The notes beneath the pieces are model-generated. The model was not told the origin of the DNA. It ran no database searches and saw only the letters and a program-made list of their open reading frames with translations. Below, piece after piece: positions 37,411-47,987 of a stretch of 64,000 nt of DNA (position 1 is its first letter; every line of letters begins with the position of its first letter). Both the position numbers and the translations under genes were made by a program. The DNA is from Megamerina dolium (Eukaryota; Arthropoda; Insecta; Diptera; Megamerinidae). Location of the stretch: contig OY978528.1 of the NCBI GenBank assembly GCA_963854835.1, positions 51,742,508 to 51,806,507 on the forward strand. The letters are read 5' to 3'.

Positions 37411-37937
37411 TTAGAATTAAAGAAAATAATAAAACAAACCTAAAAAATTCAAACTCATTCTACAATTAAAGGATAAATTTTCTCAAAAAGCCTTAGATAC
37501 AGGACTTTCATTTTTGGTTTTATATGATCTAGAAGCAATAAACTTTAAGAATCTGGTTAAGATATAAGTAAGCGAGTCTTTGGACTTCTACTATATGAGG
37601 AGCAATTAGCAATGCGACATAAATTCATTTTCCCGATCTATATCTACTGAAAATCTGAAAGTTTTATTTTTTCATTATGAAATTCAATATAAATTCAATA
37701 TGTTTCCATAATAAAAATTCAATTTTCACACCAAAGTAGCGTATGGCGCGACCTCATAGCAAAACATTCTATTACACCCCGTCGAGGATACAATGTAAGT
37801 TGCCTAAAACAGCAATAACCTTGGGGACCATAATGTAAAAAATTTTTTAAGAAAACTCTCCGATTCTGTAAACTACCACAAACACAGCATTGTATAAATA
37901 ATTTCAACATCAGGAATCACTTAAATTTAATTCTATT
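37411..37937. other. Intergenic DNA, nothing recognised
   Basis: No gene or repeat was recognised in this stretch before the RTE target site. Confidence 0.45.
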
Positions 37938-37951
37938 AGTATTACTTCCCT
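37938..37951. repeat. RTE TSD, left copy
   Basis: AGTATTACTTCCCT here recurs exactly at 41098-41111. Confidence 0.9.
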
Positions 37952-38300
37952 GGTGGTCTGGTGGTGTTTTCGCAAGGTAACGTGTCTAACTGCTTCAACC
38001 AGGTGGGGCTAGCGCAATCCTTGTTGAACTCATCGCAAGTCAACTCACTGGCTGTCATGTAGTTTGATCTGAGCGCTATGTGATGATACCTTTATTTGTT
38101 AATGAGGGGTAGTCATATAGCTTGCTCTGCTTACTCTGTGATGGCGCTTTCATTATTATTAATGGGGGCCCTCCATGTGGCGACCACCGGGCAATGTCTT
38201 CCTGGCACCCGCTGGGAGGCGGCTGAAGTGAGTGGCGAAAATCTCCTCGGTTAGAGGTTGTGCGTTGGGTTTGGGACCCGCCACATAAAAAACCCCCCCA

Positions 38301-39398
38301 ATGAAAAAAACAAATATGCCTCGGAGAAGGACTACCGTTTTTGTTGATGACCCCCGCAAACGAAAAAAGGACCACGATTTACGGATATGCACCTGGAATG
38401 TCCGATCCCTTTATAGGGAGGGTGCCTCTATCCAGCTGGTTGATGTCCTCGAAAAATACAGAGCTGACATCACCGCTCTCTAGGAAATGCGATGGACAGG
38501 ACAGGGCTGCTCCAAAAGAGCGTCCTGTGACATCTACTACAGTTGCCATGCTGAAAGGCACGAATTAGGATGTGGATTTTTGGTCAGCAAGAGACTACGA
38601 CATCTTGTCTCGCAGTTCACGCCTGTGAATGAACGGCTGGCCACAATCCGCATCAAGGCAAAATTTTTCAACATCAGCCTTATATGTGCCCACGCTCCGA
38701 CGGATGAGAAGGACAATGTGACCAAGGAGAGCTTCTTTCAGCGCCTCGAAGAAGCTTATGACCGCTGCCCCCGCCACGATATCAAAATCGTGCTTGGCGA
38801 CTTTAATGCCAGGGTGGGCAAGGAAGGTACCTTTGGTCCAACTGTCGGAAAATTCAGCCTCCACCAAAACACCTCCGATAACGGAATAAGGCTGATCGAC
38901 TTCGCCGCAGCACGAAACATGGTAATTGGTGGTACCAGATTCCAGCATCTCGACATCCACAAAGCGACATGGCTGTCTCCAGATCATCGTACAAGAAACC
39001 AAATTGATCATGTGTTGATTGACGGAAGGCATGCTTCCAGTGTGATGGACGTGAAATCGATCCGTGGTGCCAACATCGACTCGGATCACTACCTTGTTGC
39101 AGCTAAGGTGCGCACACGCTTATGTGTCGCAAATAACAAGAGAAGTCCCACACAGAGAAAGCTCGACGTCAGTAAGCTGCAATCACCAGAGACAGCAGAT
39201 GCATTTTCCACTCGACTATCGGATCTGCTTATGCAGAACACTCCCCCACTTGATGATACATGCGCACGGTGGACACATATATCCCACTCCATGACTACTG
39301 CTGCCGAGGAGGTAATCGGTTACTACCGGCCTCTGAGGAATGAGTGGTATGATCAGGAGTGTCGCGACGCTAAATCCCGGAGCCTCTTCTTGTCGTGA
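38301..39398 (+). pseudogene. RTE-like endonuclease domain, one stop
   Basis: The frame starts at ATG 38301 (MKKTNMPRRRTTVFVDD). It holds the endonuclease landmarks in order: ICTWNVRSLYREG (catalytic Asn), the position before EMRWTGQG (catalytic Glu kept), VLGDFNARVG (Asp and Asn), NQIDHVLIDGRHASSV and DSDHYLVAAKV (Asp-His). The codon before EMRW is TAG at 38481-38483, a one-base change from the expected CAG. Otherwise the frame is open to about 39378, where the sequence jumps into the RT region in another frame. The C-terminal part linking endonuclease to RT is missing. Confidence 0.9.
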
Positions 39399-41061
39399 TG
39401 GAAATGGGAATCTGGTTACGGATGTCCAGAGTGTACTGAGCCTATGGAGGGAATACTTCTCCACGTTACTGAATGGCGATGCTACGAACAATTCCGCCAG
39501 TGGAGGAGAATGCCCGATAACCCCAATTACAGATGATGGTGTTGATGTTCCACCACCCGACTATGACGAGGTTGAAACGGCCATTTTAAGGCTGAAGAAC
39601 AACAAAGCTGCAGGTGCTGATGGCCTGCCTGCCGAGTTGTTTAAGACCGGAGGCGATGAGCTGCTCACCCGCATGCACCAGCTCATAAGCAGAATATGGT
39701 CGGATGAAAGCATGCCTGATGATTGGAGGCTCAGTGTTCTCTGTCCTGTACATAAAAAAGGAGACCCCACAATTTGCGCCAACTACCGTGGAATAAGTCT
39801 CCTGAGCATCGCGTACAAGGTTCTATCGAGCGTACTCTGTGAAAGATTGAAGCCTATGCTCAGCAACCTGATTGGACCTTATCAGTGTGGCTTCAGACCT
39901 GGTAAATCCACCATCGACCGGATTTTCACACTGCGCCAAATCCTGGAGAAGACCCAAGAAAAACAGATCGACACACACCACCTATTTGTTGATTATAAAG
40001 CCGCTTTCGACAGTCCGGTAAGGGATTACCTCTACGCAACAATGTCTGAGTTCGGTATTCCTGCAAAGCTCATTCGACTTTGTAGAATGACACTGCATAA
40101 CTCCCGTTGTGCAGTGAAAATTGGGAAGGACCTCTCCGCACCGTTTAATACCGAACGGGGTTTCAGACAAGGTGATTCGTTATCGTGCGACTTCTTCAAT
40201 CTTATTATGGAGAAAATAATACGAGCTGCTGATCTACGACATAATGGCACTATCTTCAACAAAAGTGTCATGCTGTTAGCGTATGCCGACGATATTGACA
40301 TAATCGGCATGAACACGCGAGCAGTCAGTGCAGCATTCTCAGAGTTGGAAAGAGAGTCGCGTCGGATGGGTCTCACGGTGAACGAGGGCAAGACGAAGTA
40401 TCTAGTGTCAACAAACAAAGAGTCCCGGCGTCTTGGACAGCACGTCACTGTTGACAACTACGCTTTTGAAGTAGTAAGGGACTTTGTCTATCTTGGAACC
40501 AGCATTAACAGCAGTAATGACGTCAGCTTGGAGATCATGCGTAGGATAACTCTTGCTAACAGGTGTTACTTTGGGCTGAGTAAGCAATTGAGAAGTCGAG
40601 CCCTCTCTCGAAGAACGAAAACTACACTCTACAAGTCTCTCATCATGCCTGTCCTAACATATGGCGCTGAAGCCTGCACAATTTCCACCTCGGATGAGCG
40701 AATACTTGGAGTTTTCGAGAGAAAAGTCCTACGCAAGATCTTTGGATCTATTTGCGTTGGTGGCGAGTACCGAATAAGGTACAACCATGAGCTGTACGAG
40801 CTGTATGCCGATATTGACATAGTAAAGCGCATCAAAATCCAGCGGCTGCGCTGGCTAGGTCATGTCGAGCGAATGGAAGAACACGCTCCAGCTAAGAAGG
40901 TGTTATATTCGGAACCCGCTGGAGGACGACGCAAAAGAGGAAGACCAAACCTCCGGTGGAAAGACCAAGTACTGGAGAACCTGACGGCGCTTGGAATTTC
41001 TAACTGGCGCCAGCTAGCGAAGAACAGAGATGGCTGGCGAAGCATGTTATTTTCGGCCTAA
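39379..41061 (+). pseudogene. RTE-like reverse transcriptase, open but N-deleted
   Basis: From the deletion joint near 39379 the frame stays open to TAA at 41061, about 560 codons. RT motifs are complete: NNKAAGADGLPAELFK, CPVHKKGDPTICANYRGISL, GFRPGKSTIDRIF, HLFVDYKAAFDS (motif A Asp), RGFRQGDSLSCDFFN (motif B), MLLAYADDIDIIGM (motif C Asp pair), then DFVYLGTSIN, the thumb, and the C-terminal RIKIQRLRWLGHVERMEEH and RGRPNLRWKDQVLENL region. The frame can be read back to ATG 39340, but the first dozen codons there are endonuclease DNA in the wrong frame. Lacking a linked endonuclease, the copy cannot be autonomous. The open RT suggests recent activity of the family. Confidence 0.93.
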
Positions 41062-41097
41062 ATCGATATTCGGTTGTTATGGCCACATAAGTAAGTA

Positions 41098-41111
41098 AGT
41101 ATTACTTCCCT
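41098..41111. repeat. RTE TSD, right copy
   Basis: Exact repeat of 37938-37951; its first bases merge with the (TAAG)n-like LINE tail. Confidence 0.9.
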
Positions 41112-42005
41112 ACTATATTACAGCTCTATACTCATTCTTTTTTCTAATTCACGATTGCAGCTCCTAAACTAAAGTTTTCGCACATAAATTTCAAAGGCAA
41201 TTGCAGAGTTTCTGCTAAAATATTAAATAGCCATATCATATTTCAATTACACCCGTGCTACTATATTTTTATGTAAAGAATATGGATGAGCAGCAAAGAT
41301 GTTTAAAATATAATGTACAAATTGAGTTGATTGTGGTGTGCGTACATATTTATCTTCATTTGAAATTTTGTTTTTTTTTTTTTGGTTTTTAGTAAGAATT
41401 CATTTTAGTGGCCTCTGGCCTTTTGGCATACTTTAGCACAGATATGAATATCTATAGAAGAAGACTGTTGGTTAAAATTAATAGACAATTATAATAATTG
41501 TGTAGGAATGACAACCCATAGGCAAGCTGGTTGATCATGATCATGTTCTTTACTTTTATAAATGAGCATCCCTGGTATTTTATGTAATATTACTATCTTT
41601 TGTTCTATTCTAATTGATTAATTTTAATGTATTTTATACTTGTTTCTAATTATTCTTTCTATTGTCTTTTCATTCCTTTTTTAAAGCTATTTTTAAAACA
41701 ATATTTTTTTTTTTTTCAATTATTCTCGTACATGTTTTCATAATTCCAAGTATTAAAAATCAAATCGCGTTTTTCTATTAACGTTTATTTTTTATTGTTT
41801 TTTATTTGCAATTTTTTTTATTCTTGGCATAACTATTATCAAATAACAATAATAAAATGTTTATTATGATATATTGAAAATCATGTAATAAATAAATAAA
41901 GAAGTATTTATGTCTGCATATACACGTAGTAATAAATGGCACCTATTTAGAATTATTATTTATAAACTATGGGTGGGTATACAAGATATTTACATATGAT
42001 TCACA
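41112..42005. other. AT-rich intergenic DNA
   Basis: No gene or repeat was recognised; several poly-T runs are present. Confidence 0.5.
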
Positions 42006-42007
42006 TA

Positions 42008-43659
42008 CAGTGGCTCACAGCTTATTTCGTACAGTGTATATATTTTTATGTACATGGCTGTAACATCGAAACTAAAAAACTTATCAATAAGTTTTGAATG
42101 TAGATGTCTATGTATGTGTTTAGTAAACCTAATAAGAAAACGGGGAACCCCAAAAATTGTTCTTTTTGTCATGCAAGAGAGAAAAACTATTGATCAGCTG
42201 ATTTTCAGCTCACATCTTATTTCGTACACAAACTTCAATGTAAGTAAGTTTCATTCTGCCGCGCAGTTACAAAGTTTTTTTGAATTGTATGAGTTTTTGG
42301 ACCTTTTTAACTATTATAACAATTTTTATTATTATTATTTTAAATAGTTAAAGTGCTGTAAATTAAACATTTAGCGTTATGGGTCGTCGTACAACGATGG
42401 AACAGCGTAAACTGGTAATTAACCATTTTAGGAAAGGTCAGAGTGTGCGAAAAATTGCTGAAATGACAAATTTAAGTGCCTCAACTGTCCAATACATCAT
42501 TCAACGCTTCGTTCGCGAAAATCGGTTGGAGAACAAGGGCAGAGAAGCACCTAATAAGATTTTCAACGTTTCAGACGAGCGTTATATTGTACGAAAAATT
42601 AAGAAAAATCCAAAGTTATCCGCTCCGAAGTTGGCTGCAGAGGTTCAGCGTGAAATAGGAAAATCATCCAGTGCTGAAACTGTCCGACGTGTGCTGCGCA
42701 ATCATGACTTGAACGGTCGAGTAGCCCGAAAGAAACCATTCATTTCGAAAATGAATATACAACGCCGACTTGACTTCGCCAAAGAGCATATTATTAATAC
42801 TCCTGCGTTCTGGAATACCGTTATTTTCGCGGATGAGTCTAAGTTTAATATTTTTGGCTCGGACGGAATGTCATATGTTTGGCGTAAAGCGAATACCGAG
42901 CTAAACAAGGAGAACCTTAAGCCCACAGTGAAGCATGGTGGCGGTAGCGTGATGGTTTGGGCCTGTATGTCAGCAGCCGGAGTAGGTGAATTGGTTTTTA
43001 TTGAGGAAACAATGGACAAAATGAAGTACCTCGAGATTCTGAAAAACAATTTACTTCAAAGTGCAGACAAACTGGGTTTGCGGGAAGAATTTCGGTACTA
43101 CCAAGATAATGACCCAAAACATAAATCTGGGATTGTGCAATCTTGGCTTATTTGGAACTGCCCACACTTGATGTCTCCACCACCACAGTCACCTGACATG
43201 AATGTGATTGAAAATCTTTAGTCTATTTTGGACAATAAAATAAGAACACACAAGATTTCTAATAAGCAAGACCTAAAGAAGGTACTGATGGAAGAATGGA
43301 AAAAAATCACACCAGACATCACTCAAAAATTGGTGGATTCAATGCCAAATAGACTCCAGGCTGTCATTAACGCTAAGGGATGTCATACTAAATATTAAAA
43401 TCAACTTACTTTGTTTTTAGTTTGAACTTAAAGAGACTGTACGAAATAAGCTGTGACATGAATTTTCCTATTTTTTTCTTATTTTATTTTTTTATAGTGT
43501 CAAACACTAAAATTTTGAAAAAGTAAATTTTGGAAAATAAAAAACAAACCTTCCTTTCAAAAATGGCATTTATATTTTGTTCAAATTTTTGCTATATTAG
43601 GAATTACGACTGCAGCAATTTTTAAACTGTCACTGTACGAAATAAGCTGGGAGCCACTG
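42008..43659 (+). mobile_element. Tc1-type element 1, IR/DR ends
   Basis: The 1652-bp element is flanked by TA (42006-42007; 43660-43661). Outer repeats CAGTGGCTCACAGCTTATTT... (42008-42035) and its complement (43632-43659) pair over about 28 bp. Inner copies of the core word (CTTATTTCGTACA) lie near 42216-42228 and 43437-43456. This gives four sites in the inverted/direct-repeat arrangement known from Sleeping Beauty and Paris/S-type Tc1 elements. It contains one transposase pseudogene. Confidence 0.95.
42379..43398 (+). pseudogene. Tc1 transposase (DD34E), one stop codon
   Basis: The frame from ATG 42379 (MGRRTTMEQRKLVINHFRKG) runs 340 codons to TAA at 43396-43398 with a single internal TAG at codon 281 (43219-43221), where relatives have Trp after ENL. 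Residues 1-50 form the first helix-turn-helix and 60-115 the second DNA-binding subdomain. The catalytic triad is intact: IFADESKFN, YYQDNDPKHKS and SPDMNVIEN, with 34 residues between the second Asp and the Glu. Length and the C-terminal INAKGCHTKY fit full-length Tc1 transposases (about 340 residues). It is the best-preserved DNA-transposon gene in the window. Confidence 0.95.
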
Positions 43660-43661
43660 TA

Positions 43662-43957
43662 CAATTTTTTTTTCCTTTTGTTTGATTGTAATTCTTCTTC
43701 TTCTTTTCTTTAGTTGAACTTAAGATGCGCACTTGTTAGCGGTCATACTTTTATATCATCGATACATACGAAATACTACAAATTTATGCGGGCATATTTG
43801 TACTGTTTTGTCGCTTTTATGTATGTAATATGTGACTTTTGTAGCTTACAGTAAAATATTAATACTATTGACTAGCAGCAATTATGATAGGCTACATGAA
43901 ATAATGTCGAAATTTTTGTTTACAATAATACCGAGAAATATTTTATTACAACAAAAT
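43662..43957. other. Gap between transposons
   Basis: AT-rich; one AAATAATGTCGAAA word near 43903 belongs to the dispersed word family noted at 18 and 22 kb. Confidence 0.45.
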
Positions 43958-43959
43958 AA

Positions 43960-45232
43960 AGCGTGATCCATTTCGAGGTTCCCTACTCTTTTAAAGAAAA
44001 AAATACAGAAAATTCAAATTGAATGGGGAATGTTTATTATCATTTGAAAGAACATTCTTTGGCATTTATTTTTTGAAGATTATGTCTTTCAAATGTTGGC
44101 CGCGGCTACGTCTCAGATGGTCCATCCGTTGAGTCCAATTTTCGATGACTGGTTCGAGCATTTCGACTGGTAACTGGCGAATGACACGCCTGATGTTTTG
44201 CTCCAAGGCCTGAATCGAAGCGGGTTTGTCCGCATAAACTTTAGACTTTACATATCCCCACAGGAAAAAGTCTAACGGTGTGATATCACACGATCTTGGT
44301 GGCCAATCTACCGGCCCGAAACATGAAATTATCTGCTCACCGAAGTGTTCTCTCAATAACTCCATTGATTGATACGATGTGTGGGAAGTGGCGCCGTCTT
44401 GTTGAAACCAAATGTCGCCGAGATCACGAGCTTCAATTTCAGGCATCAAATAGTCGGATATCATGGCACGATAACGGTCGCCATTGACGGTTACGTTCCC
44501 ACCGTCATCATTTTTGAAGAAATATGGACCGATGATTCCACCGGCCCACAAACCACACCAAACCGTTGTTTTTTCTGGATGAAGTGGCAGCTGTTGAATC
44601 TCTTCAGGTTGCTCTTCGTCCCAAATGCGGCAATTTTGCTTGTTTACATACTCATTGAGCAAGAAATGGGCCTCATCGCTGAACAAAATTTGGCTCGAAA
44701 ACGTCGGATCTTCTTGGAACTTTTCAAGAGCCCATAGAGCGAAGCGATGTCACTTGGGAAGGTCTGGCGGCTTCAGTTCTTGCACAAGCTGTATTTTGTA
44801 CGCTTTCAATTTAAGATCTCGACGTAAAATGCGCCAAGTAGTTCTATACGTCAGTTCGAGTTGCTGCGAACGTACACTCTCAGCTACGGCCGCTATATTT
44901 TCTTCACTGGGTGCTGGACGTGGTCTATTCGGTAGAATATTATCCAATAATGAATGCTGGGTCTCAAGATGGGTGATGGTGTTGCGAATAGTAAGCTCAG
45001 TAGGCCGATTATGTTGACCATAAGTTGAGCGAAGTGAACGGAACACATTCCTCACAGAACGTGAATTTTCGTAATAAAGTTGAACTATTTGTAAACGTTG
45101 TTCAGGAGTAAGTCTTTCCATGATGAAATGCCAAACAATACTAAACAAAAATAATATGACAGCAAGGCAGGACTCAAACGTGATCTGTCAAAAAAAGGCT
45201 ATTGAAAAAAGCATGTCTACTTGAATCACCCA
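43960..45232 (-). mobile_element. DD41D-type Tc1/mariner element
   Basis: The element is about 1.27 kb. Its left end (GTGATCCATTTCGAGGTTCC, from about 43963) and the complement of its right end (TACTGGGTGATTCA, ending at 45232 before TA) share a GTGAT(C/T)CA core near CAGGG-like termini, but the inverted repeats are weak. One transposase pseudogene fills the interior. Confidence 0.75.
44066..45121 (-). pseudogene. Transposase, DD41D (rosa-like) type, one stop
   Basis: Reading from ATG 45121 (MERLTPEQRLQIVQLYYENS), the frame has an N-terminal helix-turn-helix region to ELKPPDLPK. A TGA follows, and the same frame continues HRFALWALEKFQEDPTFSS, LFSDEAHFLLNEYVNKQNC (first Asp), TVWCGLWAGGIIGPYFFK, DIWFQQDGATSH (second Asp) and PPRSCDITPLDFFLWGYVK, ending at 44066 with GQHLKDIIFKK. 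The TGA is one base from CGA (Arg), so it is a single nonsense change. From the QQD Asp to the Asp in TPLD there are 41 residues, which fits the DD41D group described from the fly Ceratitis rosa. Part of the region before LTYRTTWRILRR seems shortened. Confidence 0.88.
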
Positions 45233-45530
45233 GTATTTTATTGCAACAAAAATTGAAAACATGTCGATAAAGGATTGGTAGATACTGTGACACAAAACCG
45301 ATCACGATATAAGGGCAAGCCAATTTGAACTCCTTGTATAGACGAATGCGCACCAAAACTGAGAAATTTGATTTGTTGTTTTTATGCTTATAACATTAAG
45401 TAACGGAGGATAAAACAGTTTTGTAGTTTTTGCCTTTATTCCCTTTTATTTAATTTTTTCTTTGACTTAAAATGAAGTGATCACCTTTGTGAGTTTCCCT
45501 AGAAACTAGGGAAGGTGTAACTGATGAGTA
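45233..45530. other. Gap between transposons
   Basis: No recognisable feature. A near-palindrome around 45497-45520 (TTTCCCTAGAAACTAGGGAA) may be a transposon end. Confidence 0.4.
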
Positions 45531-45534
45531 GTTT

Positions 45535-45785
45535 AATATTTGGTGTATCCACCTTTTACTTTCAAAACCGCCTGTATACGCCTAGGCATGCTGTCTACCA
45601 AATTTTGACACGTTTCGGGTGAAATATTCTACCAAGCGGTACACACTATCTCCCCAAGCTGCTCCACGTTGCAGTTATCCCCTGCGATCAATCTTTTTAG
45701 AATGCCCCAGAGATGTTCTATAAGGTTTAGATTAGGGGATTGCGTGGGCCAATCCAGGACAACAAATGCTTTCTTGTATTTTCAT
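45535..45785 (-). pseudogene. Tc1-like transposase C-terminal fragment
   Basis: The minus strand reads LSWPTQSPNLNLIEHLWGIL-like wording (third catalytic Glu kept in NLIEHLW), then KRLIAGDNCNVEQLGEIV, then NISPETCQNLVDSMPRRIQA and VLKVKGGYTKY with a stop. One in-frame stop interrupts it. Only the last ~80 residues remain. It is distinct from the three large Tc1 elements nearby. Confidence 0.82.
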
Positions 45786-46039
45786 ATTAGTAAAAATAAA
45801 AACTAAAAATTACGACTTTTATTGAAAACTATTTTACAATTTACATGTGAGAACATACTTTGTCAATATCCATTTATGTTCCATTTTATTTAATAATTTA
45901 TATGTAAAATTAAAAAAAAAACAAGAAATCATTTAATTCATCTAAGAATGGAATGAAAATTAGTTTACTTGACTACGATTAATTTCATAAGGATTCTTGT
46001 AGTGAATCGGTTGCCGAGTCTTTCTTCCAGTAATGTTGT

Positions 46040-46255
46040 GCATGTTAAATTTGGACAGCATTAGAAGGGATCTACTTATATTAGCCGGTTCCCTGCCGAT
46101 CGGGACCGGCTTTTCACTTTTCCTGAGCTTTGCACAGAGCAAATTGTTATCGCTGGAAGAATTGTTAATTGCTTGCCGATAGGTGGACACCATTCGATGG
46201 GAAAATCTTTTATGATATTAAACTTGCCTTAGCAGGGTATTGAACCCATTGGTTG
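46040..46255 (-). mobile_element. SINE remnant, antisense
   Basis: Diverged reverse-complement match to the SINE: TTAAATTTGGACAGCATTAG, CTACTTATATTAGCCGGTTC, AATTGCTTGCCGATAGGTGG and TATTGAACCCA (B box region) are all recognisable. It is older than copies A-C. Confidence 0.75.
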
Positions 46256-47985
46256 AAAATTGCACATATTAATACATCGTTGTTCGTCGTTGCTGCCATT
46301 GGCAAAACGAGTGTGAAATTTTGCGTAAGATTTTTATTGGTTTTTTCCGAAAATGTTTTTTTTTATATTGCACAGCTGTTCCAATTTTCCAATTCAATGC
46401 CAACTATGATAATAGCGTTGCCAACTATCGATAATGGTTTAATAGAAATTTCGAATATGAAATGTTGTTCGTGAAACTGAATTATTCTTTATTTTTTTAC
46501 GAAAGGTTTTTTTTTATTGCACAGCAATTCTTTAAGCTTTAAGTATACGGACTACCCCTCTGTTTTGTATAAAAGGCACTTTGATCAGCCCCCGCTGGTT
46601 TTTTTTTTCACCATACAACATCATCATCACAATCATCAGTAAACAAAGCTTCTTACATGGTATGCAAATACTATATATATTATTATTATGTGTGAGACAA
46701 TTCGTGATGAATCGTATAATGTGCTGTGTGTCTGTCCATATTTATTTTATTATTTACACTTGCAAGTCCATATTGGGCATAATCAAAATTATGAGGAAAT
46801 ATTTATGTGTTTTTACGTATTCCAATGTAAAATAATATTTTTATAATGTATGGAAAAGTGTTTCAATACTCTTTATAGTGTTTTTCTAAATTCACTACTT
46901 GTGTATTTGATGAGCGTACAATTGTACATATGTCAGTGTATATACGAATAGATATTACATAAAAATATTTATAAGTTTTTATGCCCGCATTTAGTAATTA
47001 AGATTTGTGTGTGTCATAATGCGACATTCATCTGTGGCTTGTGCGTAAAAATTGTGATTGAATCATATTTTTTTATAGTATTAAGCGCTTTCGTATGCAT
47101 ATTCTATTCTTCCAATATTTCCTGCAGTCAGTTAGCGCAAACAAATGTTACGCGTGGACTTTATGATATATCATTTCAAATACCGCTGACATCGGAAATT
47201 TAAAACACATTCAACATATCATATATCCTTCTTCCGTGAATATTGGAGCACCAGCTGAAGGCACATCACAATTGTTAGCAATTATTTTCAACCATCTAAC
47301 ACACTTAACATTGATTGACAATGCCAAGTAGGCAAGAAGCCAACAAAAGTGGCAAAATTCGTTTGCCGCCGTGCGCTTATGGTATGGAAAGAGGAAAGAA
47401 AAGGGAGCATTCAATTTAGAAAATAACCACAATTAACTTTAAAATAGATATTACAATTAGCTATCTAGTATTTTATACATACATACATATGTATAGTAGC
47501 CAGTATGTAAAACTGTTTGTATTTAGTTTCAACATTTATTTCTGTTGTTTTCACATTGTTTCAAATTTTATTTTTTGCTTTTACTTTTCGTGTAGCTATT
47601 TCATAAAAAAGAAACATTTTCGGTTTATTGAACTTTGCTCTTAAATGATAAAAAATATACTCGATATTAAGTGTGGAGCATGGAAAAAAATATCTAGTCA
47701 AAGAAGAAGCAGAAAAAAGATAAAGACGAAAACTACTAAAATGCATTTGACCGAGTTTATCACATACACAAGTCAAGCAAGCAAACAAAGAAGCAAGCTA
47801 AACGATAGCGACCATAACAAGAAACACACAACAAAATTATCATCACAATATGATAATATTTTTTGTCTACCACATGGTTTGCATTCAACAAATACGCAAA
47901 TCAAATAATAGAAATAATAAATATTCCTTTAACATGGTAGCCGTGAATATACTCGAATGTATAAGTATTTAAGTACATTCAAACA
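46256..47985. other. AT-rich intergenic DNA
   Basis: No gene or repeat was recognised. The short frames at 46581-46835, 47009-47203 and 47561-47788 have no domains. Confidence 0.5.
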
Positions 47986-47987
47986 TA

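Larger units (their letters stand above)
37952..41097 (+). mobile_element. Near-full-length RTE-like LINE
   Basis: The element has a 5' region of about 350 bp, an endonuclease frame (38301-39398), an RT frame (to 41061) and a very short 3' end closing in CACATAAGTAAGTAAGT. A 14-bp TSD flanks it. A single endonuclease-RT coding unit, a tiny 3' UTR and a short-repeat tail instead of poly(A) are features of the RTE clade; the phylogenetic call is inference. A stop, an internal deletion and a frame change make this copy defective. Four other fragments of the family lie at 12898, 14168, 22678 and 50706. Confidence 0.93.

Noticed and set aside
38159..40457. Antisense frames of up to 164 codons across the RTE-like LINE.
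   Set aside because: They are mirror frames of the endonuclease and RT; no independent domain is present.
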